A stretch of DNA of 64,000 nt. It comes from CAYNSX01 sp964400165 (GTDB lineage Bacteria; Armatimonadota; Hebobacteria; CAYNSX01). Below, one piece after another: positions 32,221 through 40,561 of this stretch. The position numbers and the translations under genes are program-made. The stretch covers positions 1-64,000 of the forward strand of contig CAYNSX010000003.1 in the NCBI GenBank assembly GCA_964400165.1, in the 5' to 3' direction. The stretch's first letter is position 1. Every line of letters begins with the position of its first letter. The notes below the pieces were generated by a model. The model did no database searches and was not told the origin of the DNA. It saw only the letters and a list, made by a program, of their open reading frames with translations.

Positions 32221-32678
32221 GCGACGACACCACTCGCATTGCGATGGTGGACATCTCCGGCAAGCCCGCGACCGCCCGGCGAGCGGTCGCCGAGGCCCGC
32301 GTCACGCTGAACGCCGACACCGCCGCACGCATCCGGGCGGGCACGGTGCCGAAGGGCGATGTCCTCGCCGTCGCCCGCCTCGCCGGCATTCTGGCGGCGA
32401 AGCGCACCGCCGAATTGCTGCCGCTTTGCCACCCGCTGCCGATCGACCACATCGCCGTCGACGCGGCGCTGGATGATGATTCCGTCATCCTCACTGCCAC
32501 CGTGACCACCCGCGCCGCCACCGGCCCCGAAATGGAAGCGCTGACCGCCGCCGCCTGCGCGGCGCTGACCGTATACGACCTGTGCAAGGGCCTGCAACCC
32601 GGCATCGTGATTGGCCCCGTCCGCCTGCTGGAAAAGGATGGCGGCAAGAGCGGCCACTGGACGCGCGATGGCCATTAG
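32217..32678 (+). CDS. moaC: Cyclic pyranopterin monophosphate synthase MoaC
   Basis: A 153-aa protein that makes cPMP in the first stage of molybdenum cofactor synthesis with MoaA (not in this window). The signature motifs MVDISGKPATARRAV, PLCHPLPIDH, GPEMEALTAAAC, YDLCKGLQPG and LLEKDGGKSGHW are complete. The GTG at 32217 overlaps the moeA stop (GTGA). Confidence 0.95.
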   Translation: MSDDTTRIAMVDISGKPATARRAVAEARVTLNADTAARIRAGTVPKGDVLAVARLAGILAAKRTAELLPLCHPLPIDHIAVDAALDDDSVILTATVTTRAATGPEMEALTAAACAALTVYDLCKGLQPGIVIGPVRLLEKDGGKSGHWTRDGH

Positions 32679-33240
32679 CGTCGCCATCCTCACCATCAGC
32701 GACCGCTGCGCCCGCGGGGAACAGGAAGACCGCTCCGGCGCGGCGCTGCGCGCCGCGGTCGAGGGGCGCGGCTGGGCGGTCGCCGCCGCAGCGATAGTCC
32801 CCGACGAAGTGCCCGCCATCGAGGCCGCGTTGCGCGCCTGGGTGAGCGCGGGGCATCAGGTCATCCTGACGACCGGCGGCACCGGCCTCACCGCGCGGGA
32901 TGTCACGCCGGAAGCGACGCGCGCGGTCGTCACGCGCGAAGTGCCCGGGCTCGCCGAGACGATGCGCGCGGTCAGCCGCGCCGCAACGCCGGGCGCACTG
33001 CTCTCGCGCGCACTCGCCGGCACCGCGGGTGAAACCCTTATCATCAATCTGCCCGGCAGCCCCGTCGGCGCCATCGAATGTCTCGATGCCATTGCCGACG
33101 CCATCCCGCACGCCGTCGCGCTGCTCATCGACCCGCACCATGCCCCGCATCCCGCCGCGGCGCCGCCCGCCGCTCGCCTTGCCCCGGCGCGGGGCCGGGA
33201 CTATAATCCCCCGCCGTCCACCGGGCGGCCTCCACAATGA
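32668..33240 (+). CDS. mogA: MogA/MoaB-type molybdopterin adenylyltransferase
   Basis: A 190-aa protein of the MPT-binding fold that activates molybdopterin with AMP before MoeA acts. LTISDRCARGEQEDRSG, LTTGGTGLTARDVTPEA and NLPGSPVGAIECLDA are diagnostic. The start overlaps moaC by 11 bases. The final 34 residues (Pro/Ala-rich) are beyond the usual fold and overlie the promoter of the next gene. MogA and MoaB are hard to separate by sequence alone. Confidence 0.9.
   Translation: MAISVAILTISDRCARGEQEDRSGAALRAAVEGRGWAVAAAAIVPDEVPAIEAALRAWVSAGHQVILTTGGTGLTARDVTPEATRAVVTREVPGLAETMRAVSRAATPGALLSRALAGTAGETLIINLPGSPVGAIECLDAIADAIPHAVALLIDPHHAPHPAAAPPAARLAPARGRDYNPPPSTGRPPQ
33179..33207 (+). promoter_or_regulatory. 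Strong sigma-70-type promoter for the trkA pair
   Basis: TTGCCC (33179-33184) and a perfect TATAAT (33202-33207) are spaced by 17 bases. The promoter lies inside the 3' end of mogA, 30 bases before the first trkA ATG. It allows the potassium genes to be transcribed apart from the Moco genes. Confidence 0.75.
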
Positions 33241-33725
33241 AAATCCTCATCCTCGGTTGCGGGCGCGTCGGCTCCACGCTGGCCGGCCTGTTGAGCGAAG
33301 ACGGCCACGAGGTCACGGTGCTCGACCGAGACCCCGAAGCGTTTCGCCGCCTGCCCAAGGGCTTCACCGGCCGCAAGGTGCTCGGCATCGGGATCGATGA
33401 GGACATTTTGCGCAAGGCGGGCGTGACGGAAGCGGACTGCTTCATCGCCGTCACCAACGGCGACAACACCAACCTGATGGCGACCCAGATCGCGCGCCGC
33501 CATTTCAACATCAAGCGCACCATCACCCGCGTCTACGACCCGATCCGCGCCGAAGTGTACGAAGAGGAATTCGGCCTCGAAACCCTCTGCCCGACCACCA
33601 TCAGCGCCGGCATCATCCGCGACCTGATCGCCGAACGCGCGCTCGGCTCGCTCGAACGCTACCGGGAACTGCGCAACCTCGTCGCGCAGGAATGGCTGGC
33701 GGCGGCGGCGTCCGGGAAGGAATAG
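33237..33725 (+). CDS. TrkA-N (RCK) domain protein, N-terminal domain only
   Basis: A 162-aa NAD(H)-binding regulator of potassium transport. The Rossmann start MKILILGCGRVGSTLAGLL and the acidic LDRDPEAF are typical. It has no TrkA-C domain. Its ATG overlaps the mogA stop by 4 bases. It probably works together with the next protein. A matching channel or Trk/Ktr membrane subunit is not in the window. Confidence 0.87.
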   Translation: MKILILGCGRVGSTLAGLLSEDGHEVTVLDRDPEAFRRLPKGFTGRKVLGIGIDEDILRKAGVTEADCFIAVTNGDNTNLMATQIARRHFNIKRTITRVYDPIRAEVYEEEFGLETLCPTTISAGIIRDLIAERALGSLERYRELRNLVAQEWLAAAASGKE

Positions 33726-33726
33726 C

Positions 33727-34404
33727 GTGTACATCCTCATCGCCGGCGGCGGCAAAGTCGGCTATCACCTCACCCGCCATTTCCTCGACCTGGGCACGCA
33801 CGAAGTGCTGCTGCTCGAAAAGAACGCCAACCGCGTCCGGCGTCTCACAGATGATCTGGGCGACATGGTGATGCTCGGCGACGCCTCCGAAGTGCGCACC
33901 CTGGCACGGGCGGGCGTGGCGCGCGCCGACGCCGTCGTCGCCGTCACCGGCGACGATGAGGACAACCTCATCATCTGCCAGCTCGCGCATCGCCGCTTCA
34001 ATGTCCCGCGCACGCTGGCCCGCGTGAACAACCCGAAGAACGAGCAGATTTTCAAGGACCTCGGCATCGGCGAAACTTTGAGCAGCACCCGCCTCATTCA
34101 CAGTCTGCTCGAGCAGGAGGTCGAGGTCGGAGAAATCCTGCCCATCGCCACGCTCGACCGCGGCAATGTCGAAGTCATCGCCGCGGAACTGACGCCCGAC
34201 ACGCCCGTGGTCGGCCGGAAACTGAAAGACCTCGCCATCCCCGGCTCCTGCGTCATCTCGGCCATTGTCCGTGACGGCGTCATTCTCGACCCGAGCGGCA
34301 CCACCGAACTCCTCGCCGGCGACACCTTGGTCGCTCTCGTTCGCACAGCGGACGCGCCGCAACTGCGCTCTCTGCTGGCGCCGCCGGTCGCCGCGCCGAC
34401 CTAG
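33727..34404 (+). CDS. TrkA-N plus TrkA-C domain protein
   Basis: A 225-aa regulator starting at GTG, one base after the preceding stop. Residues 1-120 are the NAD-binding domain (YILIAGGGKVGYHLTRHFL), and 135-220 are a TrkA-C (RCK_C) domain, which binds ligands such as nucleotides. Tandem TrkA proteins that regulate a potassium transporter are known in several phyla. GGAAGGA ahead of the start acts as ribosome site. Confidence 0.9.
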   Translation: MYILIAGGGKVGYHLTRHFLDLGTHEVLLLEKNANRVRRLTDDLGDMVMLGDASEVRTLARAGVARADAVVAVTGDDEDNLIICQLAHRRFNVPRTLARVNNPKNEQIFKDLGIGETLSSTRLIHSLLEQEVEVGEILPIATLDRGNVEVIAAELTPDTPVVGRKLKDLAIPGSCVISAIVRDGVILDPSGTTELLAGDTLVALVRTADAPQLRSLLAPPVAAPT

Positions 34405-34442
34405 CCCCGCGTGCCCCGGTCCCGGCGGAACACAGCGCACGC

Positions 34443-35405
34443 ATGAATCGCATTGCGGTTGTCACCAGCGGCGGCGACGCGCCCGGCATGAACGCCGCAG
34501 TGCGGGCGGTGACGCGCATCGCGCTCGGCGCCAGCGTCGAGGTCCTCGGCGTGCATCACGGCTACCAGGGCTTGATCGAGGGGCACTTCGAACACCTCTC
34601 CTCTCTCTCGGTCAGCGACATCATTCATCGCGGCGGCACCATTCTCGGCACGGCGCGCTCGGAGAACTTCAAGACCCCCGAAGGGCTGCGGCGCGCCGCC
34701 GGCAACTTGAAGGCGCGCAATGTGGACGGGCTGGTTGTCATCGGTGGCGACGGCAGTCTCGCCGGCAGCCACGACCTGCATGTGCACGGGCCCTTCCCCG
34801 TCAATCATGTCCCCAGTTCGATTGACGGCGATGTGCCGGGCACCGACCACAGCATCGGGTTCGACTCGGCGGTCAACACCGCCATCGAGGCCATCGACCG
34901 CATCCGCGACACCGCCGAATCGCTCGACCGCGTCTTCGTCGTCGAGGTAATGGGCCGCGACCACGGCTTCCTCGCCCTCCAGACTGGCCTCGCCGCTGGC
35001 GCCGAGGAAATCCTGGTGCCCGAGATTCCCTGGGACCTCCAGGCCATCGCCCGCGACCTGCTCGCCTCGGCCGAGCGCGGCAAGCGCTCCTTCATCATCG
35101 TCGTCGCCGAAGGCGCCGCCTCGGCCGCCGAGATTGCGCCCGCCATTCAAGGGCTGACGCAGTTCGAGACGCGCCACACGGTCCTCGGCCACATCCAGCG
35201 CGGCGGCTCGCCGTCGGCCTTCGACCGCATCCTCGCCACGCGGCTCGGCGCCGCCGCCTGCCACCTGCTTCTGGCGGGCACTGCCGGCGTGATGACCGGC
35301 GATTCGGCGGACGCCATCCTCCACACGCCCATCGCCGAAGTGGTGAGCCGTCCGAAGCCCTTCGATGTCGAGCGCCACCGCCTCGCCCGCCAGGTCTCCC
35401 GTTAG
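34443..35405 (+). CDS. pfkA: 6-phosphofructokinase
   Basis: A 320-aa glycolytic kinase that phosphorylates fructose 6-phosphate. The motifs TSGGDAPGMNA, VIGGDGSLAG and GHIQRGGSPSAFDR are clear, and the length matches bacterial PfkA. The catalytic loop, normally TIDND, reads SIDGD: the catalytic Asp is kept but Asn is replaced by Gly. The ATP versus PPi donor cannot be settled by eye. GGDGS favours ATP. Confidence 0.93.
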   Translation: MNRIAVVTSGGDAPGMNAAVRAVTRIALGASVEVLGVHHGYQGLIEGHFEHLSSLSVSDIIHRGGTILGTARSENFKTPEGLRRAAGNLKARNVDGLVVIGGDGSLAGSHDLHVHGPFPVNHVPSSIDGDVPGTDHSIGFDSAVNTAIEAIDRIRDTAESLDRVFVVEVMGRDHGFLALQTGLAAGAEEILVPEIPWDLQAIARDLLASAERGKRSFIIVVAEGAASAAEIAPAIQGLTQFETRHTVLGHIQRGGSPSAFDRILATRLGAAACHLLLAGTAGVMTGDSADAILHTPIAEVVSRPKPFDVERHRLARQVSR

Positions 35406-35411
35406 GGCGCG

Positions 35412-35441
35412 TTGACTCCGCCGCGGGCGCTCGGCTATGCT
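35412..35441 (+). promoter_or_regulatory. Sigma-70-type promoter of the membrane pyrophosphatase
   Basis: TTGACT (35412-35417) and TATGCT (35436-35441) with an 18-base spacer, directly after the phosphofructokinase stop. The predicted leader to the ATG at 35595 is about 150 bases, long for this genome, and carries a small out-of-frame ORF starting at 35530. Confidence 0.65.
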
Positions 35442-35594
35442 CTCGCCGACCGGCCCCGCGGCGACCGTGTGGGGCGTTCCGGGCGGCGAGGGCGGTACCT
35501 TGCCCGCGCCCGCCCGCCGACAAGACTGCATGAGGAGGGCACTCCCATTCTTCGGACTGCGCGCCCGCGTCGCGTGCCGTTTGCATCATCGCTC

Positions 35595-37973
35595 ATGGCA
35601 ATTCCTTTGTTGAGCACATCGGCGGGCTTTGGCGGCCACTCGATTGCACTCCCCCCGTTCGGCCCCACCGAATTGCTCCTGCTCTACTTGGTGCTGGGGG
35701 CGTCGGTGCTGGCCCTGCTCTATGGCGTCTACCTGACGCTGAAGGTGAAAGCCGCCTCGCCCGGCTCGGCGGGAATGCAGGCGGTGCAGTCCGCCATCCG
35801 CGAGGGCGCGACGGCGTATCTGAACAAGCAGTTCGGCACGCTGGTTTGGTTCATCCTGGCGCTCGCCACCGGGCTGTATTCGCTCTACTTCTTCTCGCTC
35901 CACCGCAGCGATCCCGACCGTACTTTCCTCTCCATAGGTATCGCCGTCGCCTTCCTGGCGGGGTCACTGCTCTCCTACGCCGCCGGGCGCGTCGGGATGT
36001 CGGTGGCGATTATGGCCAACGCCCGCGTCGCCAACGCCGCGCTCTCGTCCTTCAAGCGCGCGTTGGAAATCGCCTTCTGGGCAGGCACGGTGTCGGGGAT
36101 GTTCGTCGTCGGATTCGGGTTGATCGGGGCCACGGTCATCTTCCTGGTCTACCGCGAACAGGCGATGCTGGTGTTGGTCGGGTTCGGGTTCGGCGGGTCA
36201 CTGGCGGCGCTGTTTATGCGCGTCGGCGGCGGCATCTACACGAAGGCCGCCGACATCGGCGCCGACCTGGTCGGCAAAGTCGAACTCGGCATCCCGGAGG
36301 ACGACCCGCGCAACGCCGCCGTCATCGCCGACAATGTCGGCGACAATGTCGGCGACTGCGCCGGCATGGCGGCGGATGTCTTCGAGTCGTATGAGGTGAC
36401 GCTGGTCGCCGCCATCATCCTCGGCGCGTTCGCGACGCTCGACCCCGGCTTTGTCGCCCTCTACGGCGGCGCCGAGGGCGCCAGCGCCTTCGCCGTCAAA
36501 CTCATCATTTTCGCCATTTTGGTGCGCGCCGTCGGCATCGTCTCGTCCATCATCGGGACCATGAGCGTGCGCGGCAAGGACGACCCGAATCTCGACCCGA
36601 TGAAGCCGATCAACACCGGCTTCTACACTGCGTCGCTGGTCTCGGTCATTGGGTTTGGCATTGTCGCCGCGGTCTATCTGCGGCCGCCCGCCAACGCGCC
36701 CGGCGCTCCGGCGTGGTGGCAATTCTTCCTCGCCTGCAGTTTGGGCATCGTGCTGGCGCTGGTGATTGGACGGCTGACGGAATACTTCACCTCCACCGAA
36801 AGGCCGCCCGTTGTCGAGATCGCCGATCAGGCGCCAATGGGCCCAGCGCCGATGCTCATCACCGGCCTGTCCTTCGGCATGGAAAGCAGCGTCTGGGCGA
36901 TCGTGGCGATTATGCTCACCATCGCCGGGGCGATGGCGATTTTCGCCGGCAACCTGGCGTTGAGTTTCTACGGCGTCGCCCTCGCCGGCCTCGGGCTGCT
37001 CACCACCACCGGCTTCATTCTGGCGATGGACACTTATGGCCCCATCACCGACAACGCCAACGGCATCTTCGAAATGTCGGGCGTGCTGCGAGAAAAAGAT
37101 GAAAAGGGCGAGAAGGCGCAAGCGCACCTCTTCATCGCCCGCCTCGACGCGGTCGGCAACACGACGAAAGCGCTTACCAAGGGCTTCGCCATCGCCACCG
37201 CGGTCATTGCCGCCGTGTCGCTCTTCCGTTCGTTCGTCGATTCGGCGGGGTTGTCCGGTCACGGCGACACCGGCCAGACGCTCGTCGGCATTCAGGTGGA
37301 TGTGCCCGAAGTCTTCATCGGCCTGATGGCGGGCGGCGCCGTAATTATGCTGTTCGCGGCATTCCTCATCCGCGCCGTCGGGCGCGCCGGCTCGCTGCTC
37401 GTCGAGGAAGTGCGGCGGCAGTTCCGCGAAATCCCGGGCCTAATGGAGGGCACGGCGAAGCCCGACTACGCCCGCTGCGTCAGCATCAGCACCGCCGCGG
37501 CCCAGAAGGAATTGCTCGGCCCCGGCCTGCTGGCGGTGTTTAGCCCGGTGCTGGTGACTTTCGCGCTCGGCTTCGTCAATCCGCTGGCCGGCGCCGCCGC
37601 GCTCGGAGGCTTCCTGGCGGGCGCCATCGTCGTCGGGCAACTGATGGCGGTCTTCATGGCCAATACCGGCGGCGCCTGGGACAACGCCAAGAAGAAGATT
37701 GAGGACGGCTACCTCGGCGGCAAAGGCACCGACGCCCACAAGGCGGGCGTCATCGGCGACACCGTCGGCGACCCGCTCAAAGACACTGCCGGCCCGGCGC
37801 TCAACCCGATGATCAAGGTCATCAACCTGGTTGCCATCCTGGTGATGCCGCTGGCCATCTCACCGGACCTGACCACCACGACCCGGGCCGCGGTCGTCAT
37901 CGGCTGCCTGGTGGTGCTGATAGCGGCGGTGAGTTTCAGCCGCCGGCCGATGAAGCGGGCGACGGCCAAATAA
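35595..37973 (+). CDS. hppA: Membrane-bound proton-translocating pyrophosphatase
   Basis: A protein of about 792 aa with around 16 membrane helices that couples PPi hydrolysis to H+ pumping. The PPi site DNVGDNVGDCAGMAADVFES is complete and GDTVGDPLKDTAGPALNPM is present. The Lys in GNTTKALTKG is the residue that marks K+-independent H+-PPases (Ala in K+-dependent ones). The start is uncertain: ATG 35595 lacks a ribosome site. An in-frame ATT at 35547, 7 bases after GGAGGG, and a GTG at 35574 are alternatives. Confidence 0.93.
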   Translation: MAIPLLSTSAGFGGHSIALPPFGPTELLLLYLVLGASVLALLYGVYLTLKVKAASPGSAGMQAVQSAIREGATAYLNKQFGTLVWFILALATGLYSLYFFSLHRSDPDRTFLSIGIAVAFLAGSLLSYAAGRVGMSVAIMANARVANAALSSFKRALEIAFWAGTVSGMFVVGFGLIGATVIFLVYREQAMLVLVGFGFGGSLAALFMRVGGGIYTKAADIGADLVGKVELGIPEDDPRNAAVIADNVGDNVGDCAGMAADVFESYEVTLVAAIILGAFATLDPGFVALYGGAEGASAFAVKLIIFAILVRAVGIVSSIIGTMSVRGKDDPNLDPMKPINTGFYTASLVSVIGFGIVAAVYLRPPANAPGAPAWWQFFLACSLGIVLALVIGRLTEYFTSTERPPVVEIADQAPMGPAPMLITGLSFGMESSVWAIVAIMLTIAGAMAIFAGNLALSFYGVALAGLGLLTTTGFILAMDTYGPITDNANGIFEMSGVLREKDEKGEKAQAHLFIARLDAVGNTTKALTKGFAIATAVIAAVSLFRSFVDSAGLSGHGDTGQTLVGIQVDVPEVFIGLMAGGAVIMLFAAFLIRAVGRAGSLLVEEVRRQFREIPGLMEGTAKPDYARCVSISTAAAQKELLGPGLLAVFSPVLVTFALGFVNPLAGAAALGGFLAGAIVVGQLMAVFMANTGGAWDNAKKKIEDGYLGGKGTDAHKAGVIGDTVGDPLKDTAGPALNPMIKVINLVAILVMPLAISPDLTTTTRAAVVIGCLVVLIAAVSFSRRPMKRATAK

Positions 37974-38037
37974 TCGCAGCGGGAACCCTTCGCGCCGCGG
38001 CGAATAAGACACAGACTCTGCATCTCGGAGGCGAACG

Positions 38038-38280
38038 ATGCCCGATGTCGAGGCGTTCATCCTGATTGAAGCGAAGCCGGGCCAGGCGCTGGAACTGGTG
38101 CGGAGCGTCCGCGGCTTCCCCGGCGTCAAGGCCGTCTACGCCGTCACGGGGCCGTTCGACCTCATCGCCCATGTCGGCGCGCCGTCGGTGCCGGAACTCG
38201 GGCGGATGGTGGTGGCGAAAATCCAGTCGGCCGCGGCAGTGAACCGCACGCTCACCTGCCTGGTGGTGGAAGAGAGCTAA
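38038..38280 (+). CDS. Stand-alone RAM domain protein (Lrp/AsnC ligand-binding)
   Basis: An 80-aa protein of the ferredoxin-like RAM domain, which binds amino acids in Lrp/AsnC regulators. EAFILIEAKPGQALELVRS and VTGPFDLIAHV match. There is no DNA-binding domain, so it acts alone or as a partner. GGAGG lies 7 bases before the ATG. It follows the pyrophosphatase by 64 bases and converges with mgtE across 79 bases. Confidence 0.85.
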   Translation: MPDVEAFILIEAKPGQALELVRSVRGFPGVKAVYAVTGPFDLIAHVGAPSVPELGRMVVAKIQSAAAVNRTLTCLVVEES

Positions 38281-38359
38281 CCGGCGAAGCGCAGAAGCGC
38301 GGGGTGAACGAGACTGTTTTCCTGCCTCCCTGCGTTCCCGCCTCCCTGTTTTCCTGTTT

Positions 38360-39739
38360 TCACATCCCCATCACCCACATCGCCAGCGAGAAGTAAATCA
38401 CCAGGCCGACGGCATCGATGAAGGTTGCCATCAACGGGCCGGAGACCAGCGCCGGGTCCAAACCGAGACGCTTTGCCGCCAGCGGCATGAGGCCGCCCAG
38501 GCCCGTCGCCCACACCAGCACACACGCCTGTCCGACGCCGACCGCCACCCCCATCCGCGGCGTCTGCGTGAGCACCAGCCCCCATAACGCGCCGACGCCG
38601 CCGAGTAACACCGCCACGATCAACCCGATGGCCAGTTCCTTGCTCAAGACCTTGAGCGTGTCGGTCACTTCCACTTCACCGACTGCCATCGCCCGCACGA
38701 CCGTCGTCACCGCTTGGGTCGCCGCGTTCCCGCCGGTCCCCAGCACCAGGGGCACGAACCACACCAACTGCGTCAGTTGCTGAATGACCGGATCGAAGTG
38801 ACGCACCACCCCACCGGTGAAGAAGTTGGCCACAAAGAGAAACAGCAACCACGGCCACCGTTTCCACACGATTTGCATCACGCCGGCGCGCAGGTAGGGG
38901 TACTCGAGCGGCTGCGCCCCGCCCAACCGCTCGACATCTTCTGTCGCCTCCTCTTCGAGGACATCGGCAACATCGTCAATGGTGATGATGCCGAGCAGGC
39001 GATGTTGGTCATCCACCACCGGCAGGGCCAAGAGATTGGCATCGAGTACGGAGCGCGCGGCGGCTTCCTGGTCGGTGGTGGCGGACAAACTCTTCACCTC
39101 GCGCCGCATCACCTCGGCGACCTTCGTCGCCGGCAACGATTTCACTAGGGCGTACAGCGGAAGGACACCGACCAACCGGCCGCCCGGGTCGAGCACATAG
39201 ATGTATGAGGAGGTGGCGGTGTCAGGCGTCAGGGCCCGCAGGTGCTGTAACGCGTCCTCGATGGTGGCGTCCTCGCGGACCGCGATAAACTCGGGCGTCA
39301 TCAGCCCGCCGGCGGTCTCGGGCGGATAGGTCAGCAGATGGCGGACATCCTTCGCTTCGTCCGGCTCCATCGCCGTGAGGATGCGCTCCGCTGCTTCGTG
39401 CGTGAGTTCGCCGACGACATCCGCGGCGTCGTCGGGGTTCATTTCTTCGATGATGTCGGCGCCGTGCGCGTGCGAGAGGCGCAGCACAATGCGGGCGGTC
39501 TCGACATCGTCGAGGCGCGACAGCATCACGGCGACGCGGTCGTCGCCGACGGCCTCGAGGTAGCGCGCCAGCGCCGCGTCCGACACCCGGTTGAGCGCGT
39601 CGCCGAGCGCGTCGTGGTCGAGCGCCTCGGTGAGCGCCGCGGCGCGGTCCCAGCGGCCGCCCTCGACGGCCGCGACCAGCGCCTCCGCCGCCGCGGCCGG
39701 CGGTGCGCCGTGGCCGGTGTAGCCGGGGCTGTCGGTCAT
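38360..39739 (-). CDS. mgtE: Magnesium transporter MgtE
   Basis: A 459-aa Mg2+ channel: an N-terminal MgtE_N superhelix (to about 130), two CBS domains (about 135-260, with YIYVLDPGGRLVGVLPL and LPVVDDQHRLLGIITIDDV) and five membrane helices. The pore-region segments GTGGNAATQAVTTVVRA and GPLMATFIDAVGL are conserved. Low internal magnesium opens it. It follows uppP by 4 bases in the same transcript. Confidence 0.95.
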   Translation of the reverse strand: MTDSPGYTGHGAPPAAAAEALVAAVEGGRWDRAAALTEALDHDALGDALNRVSDAALARYLEAVGDDRVAVMLSRLDDVETARIVLRLSHAHGADIIEEMNPDDAADVVGELTHEAAERILTAMEPDEAKDVRHLLTYPPETAGGLMTPEFIAVREDATIEDALQHLRALTPDTATSSYIYVLDPGGRLVGVLPLYALVKSLPATKVAEVMRREVKSLSATTDQEAAARSVLDANLLALPVVDDQHRLLGIITIDDVADVLEEEATEDVERLGGAQPLEYPYLRAGVMQIVWKRWPWLLFLFVANFFTGGVVRHFDPVIQQLTQLVWFVPLVLGTGGNAATQAVTTVVRAMAVGEVEVTDTLKVLSKELAIGLIVAVLLGGVGALWGLVLTQTPRMGVAVGVGQACVLVWATGLGGLMPLAAKRLGLDPALVSGPLMATFIDAVGLVIYFSLAMWVMGM

Positions 39740-39743
39740 CGCG

Positions 39744-40556
39744 CTACCTCGCCCAGTAGATCAGTCCCGCCCCGCCAACGAGAAAGCAGTATACGGCGAA
39801 CACCCAGAGCCGTCCCCGCACCACGGTCCGAATCGCCAGTCCAACCGCCAGATAGCCGGTCACCGCAGCCGCGACAAACGCCGCCAGCCATGCCACATTC
39901 GGCGACGCCACTTCGGGGTGGCGCACGAGAGAAACCAATTCGAAGAGGGCCGAGCCGGCGATGATGGGAATGCTCAACAGGAACGAGAACCGCGCCGCGT
40001 CCTCGCGGCGCACCCCGAAGATGAGGGCCGCGGCAATCGTGCCGCCGGAGCGCGAGACGCCCGGAATGATGCCGGCGGCCTGGCCAATGCCGACGGCGAT
40101 CGCCGTTCCCGGCTTCATGCCGGACAGCGTGACCCGCCCGCTCGACAGCGCCTGCCCGACCAGGAGCAGCGCTCCCGTCGCAATCAACTGCCACGACACC
40201 GCCACCGGGTCACTCATCTCCCCTTCAAGGGACTTGTGCAGGAATACGCCGGCCACGGCGCCCGGGATGGTGGCGAGGACCAGCAGCCACGCCAGCCGCG
40301 CGTCGGAATTGCGCACCACCAGCGTCGGCTGCCGCAGACTGTGCAGGAACGCCCGCACCAGGCGCGTCACCTCCGCCTTGAAATAGGCGAGCACCGCCAG
40401 GAGAGTCCCGACATGCACCCAGACATCAAAGGCCAGCCCGGGGTCCCGCCACCCCAGCACCGCAGGCACCAGAATCAAATGGCCGGTGCTGCTGACCGGC
40501 AGGAATTCCGTCAGCCCTTGCACCATGCCCAACACCAGCGCTTCGACCCACCCCAT
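39744..40556 (-). CDS. uppP: Undecaprenyl-diphosphatase UppP (BacA)
   Basis: A 270-aa integral membrane phosphatase that recycles undecaprenyl pyrophosphate to the monophosphate carrier used by MraY and WecA. Both signature regions are visible: QGLTEFLPVSSTGHL near the N terminus and PGVSRSGGT in the middle. It starts 5 bases after the AI-2E gene and belongs to an envelope gene run with WecB and the WecA-like enzyme. Confidence 0.95.
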   Translation of the reverse strand: MGWVEALVLGMVQGLTEFLPVSSTGHLILVPAVLGWRDPGLAFDVWVHVGTLLAVLAYFKAEVTRLVRAFLHSLRQPTLVVRNSDARLAWLLVLATIPGAVAGVFLHKSLEGEMSDPVAVSWQLIATGALLLVGQALSSGRVTLSGMKPGTAIAVGIGQAAGIIPGVSRSGGTIAAALIFGVRREDAARFSFLLSIPIIAGSALFELVSLVRHPEVASPNVAWLAAFVAAAVTGYLAVGLAIRTVVRGRLWVFAVYCFLVGGAGLIYWAR

Positions 40557-40561
40557 CGCGG

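Noticed and set aside
38281..38359. Rho-independent terminator between the RAM-domain gene and mgtE
   Set aside because: The region is T/C-rich with repeated cctccctg but I could find no stable stem.
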